From assembly GCA_026692725.1 (NCBI GenBank), contig JAPMUG010000001.1, positions 372,001-436,000 on the forward strand: DNA of 64,000 nucleotides. The letters run 5' to 3'. Source of the stretch: Ecytonucleospora hepatopenaei. Taxonomy: Eukaryota > Microsporidia > Enterocytozoonidae. Position 1 is the first letter of the stretch. The number at the start of each line of letters is the position of its first letter. Shown piece after piece: positions 44,483 to 55,334 of this stretch. Both the position numbers and the translations under genes were made by a program. The notes under the pieces were generated by a model, which did no database searches, was not told the DNA's origin, and saw only the letters and a program-made list of their open reading frames with translations.

Positions 44483-45973
44483 TTAATCATAAAAATCCAA
44501 TTTGTTTTTCCTCCTAGAATGTAAAAACTTTACCAAACATAATGATAAAAATGCTAATACACATACAACAGCATAGAAAATCTTGTTTGTTTTCTTAGGT
44601 GGATAAATGGGCAGTTTTTTGGTATAAAATCCTTCAATGGTATTCATAACAGTCTTTTTAAGATTATTAACAGTCAATTCTGTCTTTTTATGGTACCAAG
44701 TAGATGTAAATGGATCAAACACGGCAATTGCAGGTTCTTTTATGTCATTAAGAACAGCCTTCTTAAACACAGGATATTCTGTAGTGTTTAAATAAACAAA
44801 TAGAGTATTAGTAAAAGGTGTTCCTAAATGTCTATCTGCACTAACTCTGTTAAATTCATCTACCAAATAGTTGTCCTGTGGGGCAACAAGCAAAATAACC
44901 GGCTTAATTCCATGGAAAACAGAATAAAAGTTTTCATTAGCCAAATTTGTAACATGGGGAAAGTGTGTATGGAAAATCCACTGCACTATTTCTGGGTTAT
45001 TTTCAATTTTATATGGGCATGGATAGAAAGATCCATTTTTATACACATACAACCTTACCATGAGTTCTACTTCGTCATGTTCATTGTGTGGCTCAAATCC
45101 AGTTTTTTCAAACATCTTAGGATCGCTCGATCTATAAAAATCAGTTTTAAATTTAAATTGTTTTGCAAGCGTTTTGAAGTAATATGCAGCTGCTTCATAG
45201 TTTTTGTATAAAACAACATAAGTAGGTTCCCCAGCCGTTTTAACTGTGTCCATTTTTTTGAGCTCATCATAAGAAAGTTCTGTGAAGGATTCTTTTTGCA
45301 AGGTCTCAATAAAAACTTCCATTCTCTTATGAAAATCATCAGAAGAATAATCACCCATAAGTGGCACAAAGGATCCTTCATTTACTCCTGCTATATGTGG
45401 ATATGCTGTTATGTTTATTCTAGACTCTATGTCTTTTACTTCTGTTTTTGACACTTCACCTACTTTCAACTCTGGGTAATTTACTGCAATTTCCCTAAAA
45501 AGTTTTCGTAACGGATTCTTTTTGTCTTCATAAAATAAAATAAGCCACTCTCCATCAAATCCACCAAGAAAGTCCTTGTTTGACAACATTTTGACTGATC
45601 CAGACTCAAATTCTATGACATTTTCTATCAATAAATTTTGATTGATTTTAAATGTATCCGCCACCCATGTTGCTACTTCATTGTATTTTTTAAATCCTAC
45701 CATTTTGTTAATTTCCTTTTTATCTTCAGTTATTTCAATAGTTGGAAATGCCTTTATTCCATCACATTCACAGTCATTACAAACAACTTTTCTGTACTTT
45801 ATGCCCATGTCCGTTTTATTAATCTTTGATAAAAGTTCATCTATTACAGGCGACAATTTTGTGCATGCCACACAATTTTTTAAAACATAATGGTTAATAA
45901 CTTTACCATCAAGTGGTGGAATACACTCTGTAGTATCACAGTTTATAAATAGTAACCTAAACCAAGTAAACAT
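44483..45973 (-). CDS. Membrane-anchored protein disulfide isomerase-like protein
   Basis: A 496-residue protein. A short N-terminal hydrophobic lead is followed by a thioredoxin domain (about 20-110) with active site C34-V-A-C37 and the expected FPTIEI cis-Pro region (KAFPTIEIT). Two or three further thioredoxin-like domains follow without CxxC (about 115-220 with TAYPHIAG, 225-340, 340-450). A C-terminal membrane helix (about 467-485, FYAVVCVLAFLSLCLVKFL) ends with a basic tail HSRRKNKLDFYD. This is the layout of a TMX/PDI-type type I ER membrane oxidoreductase. CVAC replaces the usual CGHC, predicting a more reducing or weak enzyme. No KDEL is needed because of the anchor. Close same-strand neighbour of LCB1 (6-base gap). 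Confidence 0.7.
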   Translation of the reverse strand: MFTWFRLLFINCDTTECIPPLDGKVINHYVLKNCVACTKLSPVIDELLSKINKTDMGIKYRKVVCNDCECDGIKAFPTIEITEDKKEINKMVGFKKYNEVATWVADTFKINQNLLIENVIEFESGSVKMLSNKDFLGGFDGEWLILFYEDKKNPLRKLFREIAVNYPELKVGEVSKTEVKDIESRINITAYPHIAGVNEGSFVPLMGDYSSDDFHKRMEVFIETLQKESFTELSYDELKKMDTVKTAGEPTYVVLYKNYEAAAYYFKTLAKQFKFKTDFYRSSDPKMFEKTGFEPHNEHDEVELMVRLYVYKNGSFYPCPYKIENNPEIVQWIFHTHFPHVTNLANENFYSVFHGIKPVILLVAPQDNYLVDEFNRVSADRHLGTPFTNTLFVYLNTTEYPVFKKAVLNDIKEPAIAVFDPFTSTWYHKKTELTVNNLKKTVMNTIEGFYTKKLPIYPPKKTNKIFYAVVCVLAFLSLCLVKFLHSRRKNKLDFYD

Positions 45974-46263
45974 AAATATAAATAAAAAGTTTTTAAATAC
46001 ATTTGTTTCAAGTTGTTTATTGATAAATTTAATAAACAGAAATTAATCATAAAATAGGAAATGTATACTTTTTTACATTCATCTTCTAAATAAATTTGTA
46101 TTATTTTGCATGTCGCATAAAAAGTAATAACAAACAAAACATAAAGTTTGTTTGTACTACAAGAGTGTCAAAAGAGACATTTAATACTTTAACATACAAT
46201 AAAATGCAACTATTAAATACTCCTATCTATTTCCTTTTTGATAAAAAAATTTGTTTGAGGGGT

Positions 46264-47382
46264 ATGTACGGTGATATGAGACATGCCTTTAAAAGCATAG
46301 ATGACAGTGAAGATAATACAGCTTCGCTTGAAAATAACACAAACAGTTTTAAACTTAAAAATTTTGAAGAAGACGAGCTATTAGTCCCAGACTGGAAAAA
46401 TATTGAAAACATAAACAATGCACCAAAAAAGAAAAAAGAGAAAAAGAAAAGAAAATTACAAGATGAACCAAAGAAAGTGTCTAACAGAAAGATAGTCAAT
46501 TTACCAGCTTCACAGCCATACATAAAAGTAGTCGATGGAGAAGAAAGATTAGCCTTTAGGTATAATACAAAAATTAGTGAAAGCGTAATGAGTTCCATTC
46601 CTAAGGACGCAGTGGAAGAAAATGAGTTTTGTGTAAAATTTGATTTGGACTCAGTGGATATCACAAAGTTAAATGAAAAGTTCAAAGCAGACAATTGTGT
46701 TTACCCCAGGGCAAATGTTCCTTATGAGAGATACACGGGAAACAGGTGGAATTATGAAACAGAATGCAATAAATTGGCATGGCAATTTGTTTCTTTAAAC
46801 CCTGTTCTTCTATATGGAAAGAAAGGTCTAATACAAAGAGCAGTAGATTCTTACAGAAACATATGCAAAACATCAAAAGGTGCAAAATATTTAAAGGAAG
46901 ACGCATTTGTGGGGGATTTTGAAAAAAGAAAATTGCATGCAGAAGTGCCCGTTTCTGGACAGTTAGAGTATACAATCAAAGGACAAGTTAAAAAGTGCAA
47001 AATAAGTTTAAATATAGATTCTGTTGACATGGATGTAGTCCCAGCCGATTTTATTGCTAAGTTTTCTGTTATGCCAGAGACATATGAACCAGAGGATTTT
47101 GGAAAAGCTGTTTATAAATACAAAAATCCTGACAACGAGCTTGCAGTTAAGTTGGCATTTATAAATGTAGAAAATAGCACATTTCAAAATGTTATAAAGC
47201 AAATAGGATCGATCGGAGCACTTACAAAGGCAGTAGAATTGTACAAAGCAAAAAAGGAAGAGTTAAATGACATGCATGAGATGGATGCAGCTGAACTAGT
47301 TACCGATTCCTTAGACAAGGCATTTAATGCAATACGTGACGAAGAAGATTTTTTTGTTGAAAATACTGTTCAAATGCATTAA
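46264..47382 (+). CDS. Nuclear-type protein with a tandemly duplicated fungal domain
   Basis: The frame is open from 46096, but TGAGGGGT directly precedes ATG 46264 (GGG signal), giving 372 residues. A basic patch (PKKKKEKKKRK) is a likely nuclear signal. The first domain (about 46620-46870) contains FDLDSVDITKL ... VYPRANVPYERYTGNRWNYE ... LIQRAVDSYRN. This resembles a domain found in uncharacterised fungal proteins (I believe DUF8032; from memory). The second, diverged copy (about 46995-47250) has LNIDSVDMDVV ... GSIGALTKAVELYKAKK in the same order and spacing but without the WNYE core. An acidic tail ends the protein. Possibly a transcription-related protein; the function of the family is unknown to me. 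Confidence 0.6.
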   Translation: MYGDMRHAFKSIDDSEDNTASLENNTNSFKLKNFEEDELLVPDWKNIENINNAPKKKKEKKKRKLQDEPKKVSNRKIVNLPASQPYIKVVDGEERLAFRYNTKISESVMSSIPKDAVEENEFCVKFDLDSVDITKLNEKFKADNCVYPRANVPYERYTGNRWNYETECNKLAWQFVSLNPVLLYGKKGLIQRAVDSYRNICKTSKGAKYLKEDAFVGDFEKRKLHAEVPVSGQLEYTIKGQVKKCKISLNIDSVDMDVVPADFIAKFSVMPETYEPEDFGKAVYKYKNPDNELAVKLAFINVENSTFQNVIKQIGSIGALTKAVELYKAKKEELNDMHEMDAAELVTDSLDKAFNAIRDEEDFFVENTVQMH

Positions 47383-47533
47383 AACTTAATGAATAATTAA
47401 ATATTAAAAATATTAATTTTGACCCTTATTAGATATTTTTAATTTACTGTATTTTAAATAAGTTTTTTAAAATAAGTTTCTAACTGCATATATTATTTAA
47501 CAATTATTTATAATATTACACTAATCTTTAAAA

Positions 47534-48382
47534 ATGCATTTTCTACTCTTTTTATGCAATAGCTTATGCTCTGATATTGTATCAAAATGGAAAGAAATTA
47601 GTGGTAAAATAGTTGAAGTAAATTGGTTTAATAATAATACCCAATTTGAATTTCCAAATTCCAAAATTATTGATGATGATCGTCTTTTTTCATTCATGTT
47701 TACATATTGTACAGACCAAAATAAAGAAGTTAAAATTAAAAATGTGTTACCAGACATAAACAGTACTTTTTTTGATTTTGGTATTGAATTGGACTCACTT
47801 AATAAATATAGTGATAATGTTACATTTGCATCTAACGTTACTGACAGTCAGACGATAGGAGTAGATTATATGGCGATTCCTAATATTTTAAGAAAGAAAA
47901 CAATTTTGCCTCAATATCCTGAATCTTTGTTTAGTGCACTAAACGATTGTTTTGCATATAAATTTGCACCAGCTGAATCTATAAAAGTATTACAAAATAA
48001 GTTATGTGCGTACACTAAACCATCTTTATTTTCAGTTGCTAATGTTGGGAATTTTAGAATTTGCAATTTTTTCTTTTCTTATGCAAGTAAAGGAATAGAA
48101 AATGGAACTTTATACAAAACTAAGATGTACACTCTTATAAAAACTGAAACAGGACTTGAGGTTAGAGACTTTTTAAGGGAGCAAGCTTTAGAAGTTATTT
48201 CGAAACAGGTACAGGATTTTAAAAATAAATCAGGTTATTATAAAAACGTTACAATTTGTTTAACAATCTTATATGTAATAACTATAATAGGATGTATTGT
48301 AGTAATTTTAGTAATAATGAAAAAAAGAGGATTGTTAAAAAACAATAAAAATAAAGTTTTAGACATAAAAACATCAAAATAA
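47534..48382 (+). CDS. Type I membrane protein with signal peptide
   Basis: A 282-residue protein. The signal peptide MHFLLFLCNSLCSD is followed by an extracytoplasmic domain of about 220 residues with five or six Cys (YCTDQ, DCFAYKF, LCAYTK, RICNFFF). A single membrane helix (about 243-266, VTICLTILYVITIIGCIVVILVI) and a short basic tail (KKRGLLKNNKNK) complete it. Sequons such as NST, NVT and NGT are present, though most microsporidia lack N-glycosylation. The broken gene at 49294 has the same end structure and may be a relative. GACCCTTATTAG lies about 110 bases upstream. Function unknown; a spore or parasite surface protein is plausible. Confidence 0.65.
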   Translation: MHFLLFLCNSLCSDIVSKWKEISGKIVEVNWFNNNTQFEFPNSKIIDDDRLFSFMFTYCTDQNKEVKIKNVLPDINSTFFDFGIELDSLNKYSDNVTFASNVTDSQTIGVDYMAIPNILRKKTILPQYPESLFSALNDCFAYKFAPAESIKVLQNKLCAYTKPSLFSVANVGNFRICNFFFSYASKGIENGTLYKTKMYTLIKTETGLEVRDFLREQALEVISKQVQDFKNKSGYYKNVTICLTILYVITIIGCIVVILVIMKKRGLLKNNKNKVLDIKTSK

Positions 48383-49293
48383 ATTAAAATATTTTGATTT
48401 TTTACATGATTATGATTTTAAGTAAATAATTTTTTTATTTGTATCAAAATTCTTTTTTCTGGATTTAAACTATATTGTTTATACTCTTTAGATTATAAAC
48501 TATAAGATATAAACTATTATAAGTTTTTGCATAATATTTAAAGATCACTGCTTTTTCTATCTTTAAAAAATACATGTTTAAGGTAATTTAAAGTTCATTT
48601 TAACAACATCCATAATATGACTTTTTTGCGTAAAATTTATTAATTACGGGCTATAAATTTAATTTTATATGTTTTTAGTTGTTCTAGTATTTATTGACCC
48701 ATAAACATTTTTAGTTTGATTTTAAATTTTAATATATTTATAATTTTATTTAATTTTTGCAACATAAAAAAGACAAATTAAAAAACCCATCTTTATTTAA
48801 TTTCTGGCTTATTATTTAACTCATAATGGTTTAAAGATCCATTTAAACATTTTGTAAATTTAGAACATAAATCTAACTTAAACCTTTATATAATATATTT
48901 TTTTCTAAAATAATTTGACAAAATCTATAATTAAAAATGGAAATGATGAAATATTCTACACTTTGATTTGTGATTATAGACTTTCTGATCCATCATTTTT
49001 AAACTATAAACATTTTTGTTGTTTATTATCACAATTAAAGTATTTAAAGATGTATTTATTTAATTTTTTCATAAAAAAACTAAAAATACCTTTTTCAAAA
49101 AAATCTTGTCGTGCATAATACAACCGAAAAAATTTTAATTTTCTTTTTGTTTATCGAATAAAGATAAATTAAAACTATATAAACGTTTTATATAAATTAA
49201 CCCATCTTTTTAATTATAAGTAATTATTTCTAACTAACAACAAAACCTGAGACCTCAACCTGAGGAAATCAACTCGGGCACATAAATTATTAA
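48383..49293. other. Intergenic, possible degraded DNA
   Basis: No intact gene. A 67-codon frame at 48915-49118 lacks any signal or family match and is not called. At about 49150-49285, words including AACCTGAGACCTCAACCTGAGGAAAT recur in altered form at about 51855-51985, so this is an old duplicated upstream region. Confidence 0.5.
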
Positions 49294-50111
49294 AGAGGTT
49301 TAAAAGATATTACAGAAGATCCTAATATATATTATAGCTTTAAATGCAATATTAAACTATCAATACCACATTCCACTGAATTACAGGTTGAACATAATAA
49401 AATTAAAGAAAACATAAAAACTTCTAATACTTTAGACATAAAAGTAAAAAAGGGTAAAATTCAACTTGATACTTTAGATGCATATCCATGTGTTATACTT
49501 AATAAGGATACTACTATAAATACGACAAATACTACTACAAACACCATAGGTAATGATAGTATTTAACTTAAAAGAAATCACCTGATACAAATACCAATTA
49601 CAGCTTATAAACAAATTATACTGAATATAAAAATGATAACATTTCTATTGATGAAAGTTTAATAGATATGAAAAAAGATTTTTTACTTTTTAAAATCCAC
49701 TTTAAACTTCTAACAGGTCATTATTTTACAGAATTACCATTAAACTGTAAAGAAGTAGAAAAGAAAGAAATTTTAAAAAATAGCAATGGAATTAATTTGA
49801 TAAAAAGTGATTTTAAAGATAAATTGGATGCTTATAAAAAACTTAAATCAGGTTCAATTAGTTTTGAATTTGATGCAATTTTACTTGAAAACTTAGTGTA
49901 TGATGTACCAGAAAGTTTTATAACATGGGGTATTGAATCTAAAACTAAACCAGATGGCATAACACCAGATGATACACAACCTGATAAAGATTTATCAAGG
50001 AAAACATCTAAACTTAAAATAATTATGCTAATATGTATACCTATACTTAGTATAATTTCTATATTAATAATTGGTTATATAATATATAAGAAAAAACGTA
50101 ATATACGTTGA
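49294..50111 (+). pseudogene. Decayed type I membrane protein gene
   Basis: An open stretch without ATG (49294-49566) encodes SFKCNIKLSIPHSTELQVEH and a Thr-rich NTTNTTTNTIGND end before a TAA. A second frame carries NYTEYKNDNISIDESL after another TAA at 49608-49610. The intact part 49668-50111 (147 codons) gives a partial extracellular domain, a Thr/Asp/Pro linker (KPDGITPDDTQPDKD), a membrane helix (IIMLICIPILSIISILIIGYII) and a basic tail YKKKRNIR. The signal peptide is missing. The whole reads as one type I membrane protein gene broken by a shift and two stops. Its layout parallels the neighbouring intact 47534 gene. Confidence 0.6.
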
Positions 50112-50544
50112 AATAAATAAATAAATAAATAAAATTTTATTTATATGTTATTTATTTATATTCCTCATTTTTAAATTTTGTTGTGTATATATTTTTTATT
50201 ATATGATCTTTACTAATATTGTTATAATTATACAATGTTTTTATTTATAATACATAATGTATTATATTGTTAAAAATATAAAAAAATTAAGAACAATATC
50301 TAATGTAATTTAATTTATTTATGATCATAACTTAGGTAATATAAACTAACTAAATATATTAATGAACTAACTTTATGTATTAAAAAGATATATAGAAGTA
50401 ATACTTAGACGTATTCTATGTTAAACTATTTTGATTTTGTTTTATTCGATTTATTCATTTTTAGTAATTATTTGTTATACTTTAATAAGTTATTATATAA
50501 ATATCTACCAGTAAAATATATAATAAAAATATTATGGCTGAAAA
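50112..50544. other. Intergenic, no gene seen
   Basis: AT-rich with (AATA)n just after the stop of the preceding frame. A 62-codon frame at 50418 overlaps the next gene antisense and has no supporting signal. Confidence 0.5.
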
Positions 50545-51144
50545 TCAATCATCAGAACTGCTATTTTCTCTTTTACGTTTTTTTCGTAAATTATATGAAG
50601 TTCTAGTTTCACGTTCCATTGTTGTTGATGTTCCTGGTTCTTCATTGTCTTTTAATGGATTTTCTCTAGAAACTTTAATTGCAAGTTCTAATGATTTAAA
50701 AATACACAAAGACGAATACTTGCAATTACGAACTAATTCTGGCGGTAGTTCAGATTCTGGAACAATTGTTTTTTCTTCATCTTCATAAGGTTTTATTGAT
50801 ATGTATATAGTGTCAGGACCACCAAAATCTTTATCTTTTGGACATATAATTAAACATGATCTTCTACATATTTCAGGATTCTTCATCATTTCTAAACACG
50901 TGCTTATTTTAATTTTAGAACACCAAAAGCAATCATCAATTACTGTTAATTTATTTCCATTATAAATAAACTTGCTATTGACATTATATAAATTACCTAT
51001 ATAACCATCTTCACATGGTTCCTCACTAGAAAATCCTCCCCATATGCTAATAAACCCGTCTGATGCACCCCCAAAACGGATAGTAAATCTTTCAATACAA
51101 ACAGCAAAATTTATAAAAACAGTTGACAATAAAAACATAAACAT
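50545..51144 (-). CDS. Secreted Cys-rich protein with basic nuclear-signal-like tail
   Basis: A 199-residue protein. The signal peptide MFMFLLSTVFINFAVC is followed by a compact domain (about 20-115) with about eight Cys (EEPCEDGY, DDCFWCSK, STCLEMM, EICRRSCLIICP), consistent with several disulfides. A Pro/Glu linker and helix follow. The C terminus TSYNLRKKRKRENSSSDD contains a classical monopartite nuclear-localisation-like cluster, which is unexpected after a signal peptide. One reading is a secreted effector that acts in the host nucleus. TAACCCTTTTA directly precedes the ATG and fixes the start. No homologue recognised. The DD ending recalls secreted family A. Confidence 0.68.
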   Translation of the reverse strand: MFMFLLSTVFINFAVCIERFTIRFGGASDGFISIWGGFSSEEPCEDGYIGNLYNVNSKFIYNGNKLTVIDDCFWCSKIKISTCLEMMKNPEICRRSCLIICPKDKDFGGPDTIYISIKPYEDEEKTIVPESELPPELVRNCKYSSLCIFKSLELAIKVSRENPLKDNEEPGTSTTMERETRTSYNLRKKRKRENSSSDD

Positions 51145-52183
51145 TAAAAGGGTTATTAAAAAATTTTAATTTTAATAATAAAACTTTTTTAGTTCTTTTA
51201 TAAATTTTTAAATGCTTGAATCATGATTATTTTGCTACTGGTCATTGATATTTTTAATTTAATTTTAAAAATTTTAGTTGAATTAATTAAACAAACATTA
51301 CATAATAATAAATATAAATTTAATTTTTAATAAAATGTTTTTATTTTTCTTCTCATGTATTTTATTTATAAAGGCTGTGATTTTTAGAAGTTTAGTTCAC
51401 TTATTGTTATGTGATTATGTTAATAGAATATAATTCTTTTTATTTAAATTAAAATAATAATTTACAATAAACTTATTTTTTCTCATTGTTTAATATTATT
51501 CTATTTTAATTTTATTTAGGCAAAACATGATTATTAAATGCATCAAAAGGTAATAAAAATTTTATAAGGTTCATATTTTACCATTACTTTAATATAATAA
51601 ATACATGTTTTAAAAATTCTTATTTTTTACTGTATATAATTAAATTTAAAATATTTTAAATACAATTTTAGGATAGAAACATCTATTTGATTTGTTATAG
51701 ATAAATATATTTTTACAAAACATAAGTATAAAATCCATTAACAACAATTATTTAACATCTTACTTTTTACACATATTTTTAGATTCATCATAAAAAAGAA
51801 TATTAGAGAATTTCTTTTTATTTTGGTAATACATCTGATAAGATTTAACTTTATCCTTTGTTTGTCAAAAAAACGTAAAATAAGATTACATAAACATTTT
51901 ATTAAGTTTAAATAATCCTTTTAGTTATAAGGAAATATTAATAAATTTCCATAGAACCTGAAAACCCAACCCAAGAAACAAATCTAAAGTAAAATAATCT
52001 TAATAAATAGAATGTTTATGAATATTGTAAAAATAGCTTTTATTGTTTTTAAAATATTTAATAAAAGCATATAAAAAAGTGTATTTACAATTACTTTGCA
52101 ATAATATCAAATTATTAATGTAATATTATAAAACAGAAAAAAATTAAAATACAGTATGTTTTTTGTATTATAAATTAATTTTA
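51145..52183. other. Long gap with gene relics and a degraded duplicate
   Basis: No intact gene in about 1 kb. At 51335 an ATG opens a 32-codon frame that looks like an isolated signal peptide (MFLFFFSCILFIKAV), possibly a relic of a secreted gene. Around 51855-51985, TTTGTTTGTCAAAAAAACG ... AAACATTTTATTAAG ... AGAACCTGAAAACCCAACC matches the region 49150-49285 imperfectly. Confidence 0.5.
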
Positions 52184-53410
52184 TTAACATTCTAATTCTT
52201 CTTTAACAATATCTATATTAACTTCTTGTTTTATTTTATTTTCATTTATATTAGTAATATTGCTATTATTTTCTTCCTTAATAAATATTTTGTTATCATC
52301 ATTATTCTTATTACTTTTTGTTACATTTTTAAGGTTATTCTTATATACATCATTTACATCTTTCATAAACTTTTTTATTTCATTATCAGTATATGCAATA
52401 TGTTTTAAGTTATATTTAGCACAAAAAAGTTTACGTTTTACTCGCAAAGTATTTTTGTTTTTAAATATATTATTTTCATCCCAATCTTTATATATAATAG
52501 CTAGTTCATTCTTTGTGACAATATTTGTAACATTATTTGTTACATTATTTTGCGAAAAATCCATGTCTTCCAATATACAAAAATTTTCTAATTGTATAAA
52601 ATGTTTTTTAAACCTTATCATTTTGTTATATAAAGTATAATCAATAGAAAATATTGCTTTTACATTATCTGTATACATATTTAATAGATTTTGAAATTCA
52701 TCAATTATAGTAAAAGCTTGAATAATATGTGCAACACTAACATGCATATACATGTCAGTCAACATCATTTTAAACTTTAACTTTTCATTAAAATCTTTAT
52801 AGTTTGCTATCATAAATTTATTGTATTTATGTGCAGCTAAAATTAGATTAGTAATAGAATTTAGAAAAAAACATTAAAATATAATTTTCTATATTCTAAA
52901 AAAGTCATTCTAAGTTTTGTAGTTTTACAAAATTTATATATTGTACCTTCATGGAAAAAATCATCAATTTTTAAATTAGTATTCATTTTAAGATTATAAA
53001 AAGGTATAAGATATTTTTTCAAAAAAAAATAAATGGTTGAGCTTAAAGCTTTTGTTCCTAATGTAAATTTGGTAAAATCAGGCTTTTCCAAATTTATAAG
53101 CATGTTTTTGATAAATATATCATATTCATTGTGTTTTGGGCCAGACCAAACTTTAGAGAATAAATTATATATAAATAAATCTTCTAAAATTTTTTCATTA
53201 AATGTTTTAAATAATTCTTCCATATCCTTAAAATATTCATTATCATTAATATTATCTAAAAGTGTTTCTGTTGTGTTGTTTATTTCTTTTTCTACACTAT
53301 TGTGTAAATGTAAAGTTGTAAGATTGTATTCATTTTCTTTTTTTATAATAATAGCATTATAAAGAACATTAGCAAAAACAAATAAAATTTAAAAATTTAA
53401 AATAAATCAT
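52184..53410 (-). pseudogene. Secreted protein gene broken by two frameshifts
   Basis: AAAACCCT directly precedes ATG 53410, whose frame gives MIYFKFLNFICFC and stops. A neighbouring frame, open from about 53390, continues NVLYNAIIIKKENEYNLTTL and through ATG 53223 to a TAA at 52861. A third frame resumes across a T-run at about 52863-52870 (LNSITNLILAAHKYNKF) and on through ATG 52813 to 52184. Together they describe one helical secreted protein of about 405 residues with an Asn/Lys-rich tail (VTKSNKNNDDNK). Both breaks lie in homopolymers, so sequencing error is possible, but decay fits the surrounding gene-poor region. No domain recognised. Confidence 0.6.
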
Positions 53411-55334
53411 AGGGTTTTTTATTATAAAGTTTAAAAAGCATAGACTAACATCTAATTAGAAAATTAATATTTCTTTAACAATACAATTAATATGTACAAA
53501 AGACATAGTAAAGATGTGTATATATTTATAACAATTTATTCATTAGATTATTTAACCTTAAAAGTTTAAAAAAATATAATTATTTATATTTTTACATAAA
53601 AACAAAATAATAGCATTATTTAGTAAACTTTTAAACATGTTTTTATTATATATCAATTTATTAGTAATAGAAAAACAATAAAAACTTATTTATTTATTCA
53701 TAAAAATAGAAATCAATAGATAAAAAAGTAAGTTTATTTTATAACATAGGAAAAGGATAAGGTAAGTATAAAAAGTAACTAATAAACATAAAATAACAAA
53801 TACAAGCAAATATGTAAAAATAATTTTTATCACTATATGGTTAAGAAACAAAGATATAAACTAAATATAAAAATACGTTTTTATTACTAATACACATGAT
53901 ACTATTAAAATTTTGAATCATTATAAAATGAACCATATAACTTAATGTATAGTAAAATAGTATCATTTAAATCAATATTATGTAATACACAAAACAATAG
54001 TAATATTTAAACAATTATATAATAACTATACTTAATATGATTAATATACATATTACAATAAATAAAATAAATATTAAAGATATTATTTAAACATGTTACT
54101 AATTAATAAATTATAAAAACTAAAACATTAGAGATAATATCAGGTAATAAATATTATAGCATTATAAAAATATAAACATAAATATAGAAGTAATAATAAA
54201 GTAAAAAAGATAAAAAAATACATTAGACACATTTATATTATATTATATTATAGTATATTATATAATATTATTTGATTAAAATATATATTATATAATACAT
54301 CAATATATAACATTATTATAAGATAATATAAAGATGTATTAGTAAAATCAAAAGAATATAATTTAAAATGATATTTAAAATAAATTTAACTTCAATAACA
54401 CATAATACAATATAAAAGTGTTAATATAAAATTTAGTAGTTTATTGTATAATTATTATATAGGTATTGTTGTATATTGATAAAATATTAGATATAAAAAA
54501 TACTAACATAAACAGTAATAATAGTAATAATACTTAACAATATAGAATATAATATTAAAAACATTAAAAATAAAATATAAGGTAAAATGCATTAAACTAA
54601 CAATATAAAGAAATATTAAATAAAAAATAGAAAATGTTTAAAAGCATATGTAATATATAAAGAAAATAATAAATATAAAAAATATAAAGAAATATTAGCA
54701 TGTAATAATAAATGACAATAATAACAATAATAACAAGTATTTGTGTTTTATATAAAAAAGATAAATGATACTACTAGTAAATTATTAAAGATAGAAATAT
54801 ATTAATTATACTCTTGTTTTAGTATTTTATTACTTAATTGTTTTATTACTTAATTATTTTATTACTTAATTATTTAGTTACTTTATTATTTTATTATTTT
54901 AGTATTTTAGTATTTTATTAATTGTTAATTTTATAAGTTTTAAACATACTAATAAATGAATCAAATTTTACATATAAGATAAATATTTATTAAAAACAAT
55001 ATATGTAAGGTTATAAATAAATCTTGTGCTATACCTTATAAAAATATTTTATTAGTAAAATTATAAACATAAAAAACAGTAGTAAAATTATAAGTATATT
55101 TAATAGTATAGGTAAAATTTCAAGGGCAAAAAGTAATGTAAACTTTTTAAAAGTCAAATTTTATTAGTAAAAAGTTACAAAAATAATTTCAATTTTTTAG
55201 GCAAAAATATTTTATAAAGCACAATTAAAACAAGAAAAAGTTAAAAAACTAAATTAAACATAATTTTATCAAATTATTTAACACCTCTTTTATTAGATAA
55301 CATGTTTTTTAAATAAAATTGTTTTTTTATTGTT
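53411..55334. other. Gene-free AT-rich subtelomere-like stretch
   Basis: About 1.9 kb without credible frames or RNA folds. (TTATTTTATTACTTAATT)-type repeats occur at about 54820-54910 and ATTATATTATA words at about 54230-54270. Confidence 0.6.

Noticed and set aside
48915..49118. 67-codon frame as a gene
   Set aside because: No signal peptide, no start signal and no family resemblance; it lies in decayed intergenic DNA.
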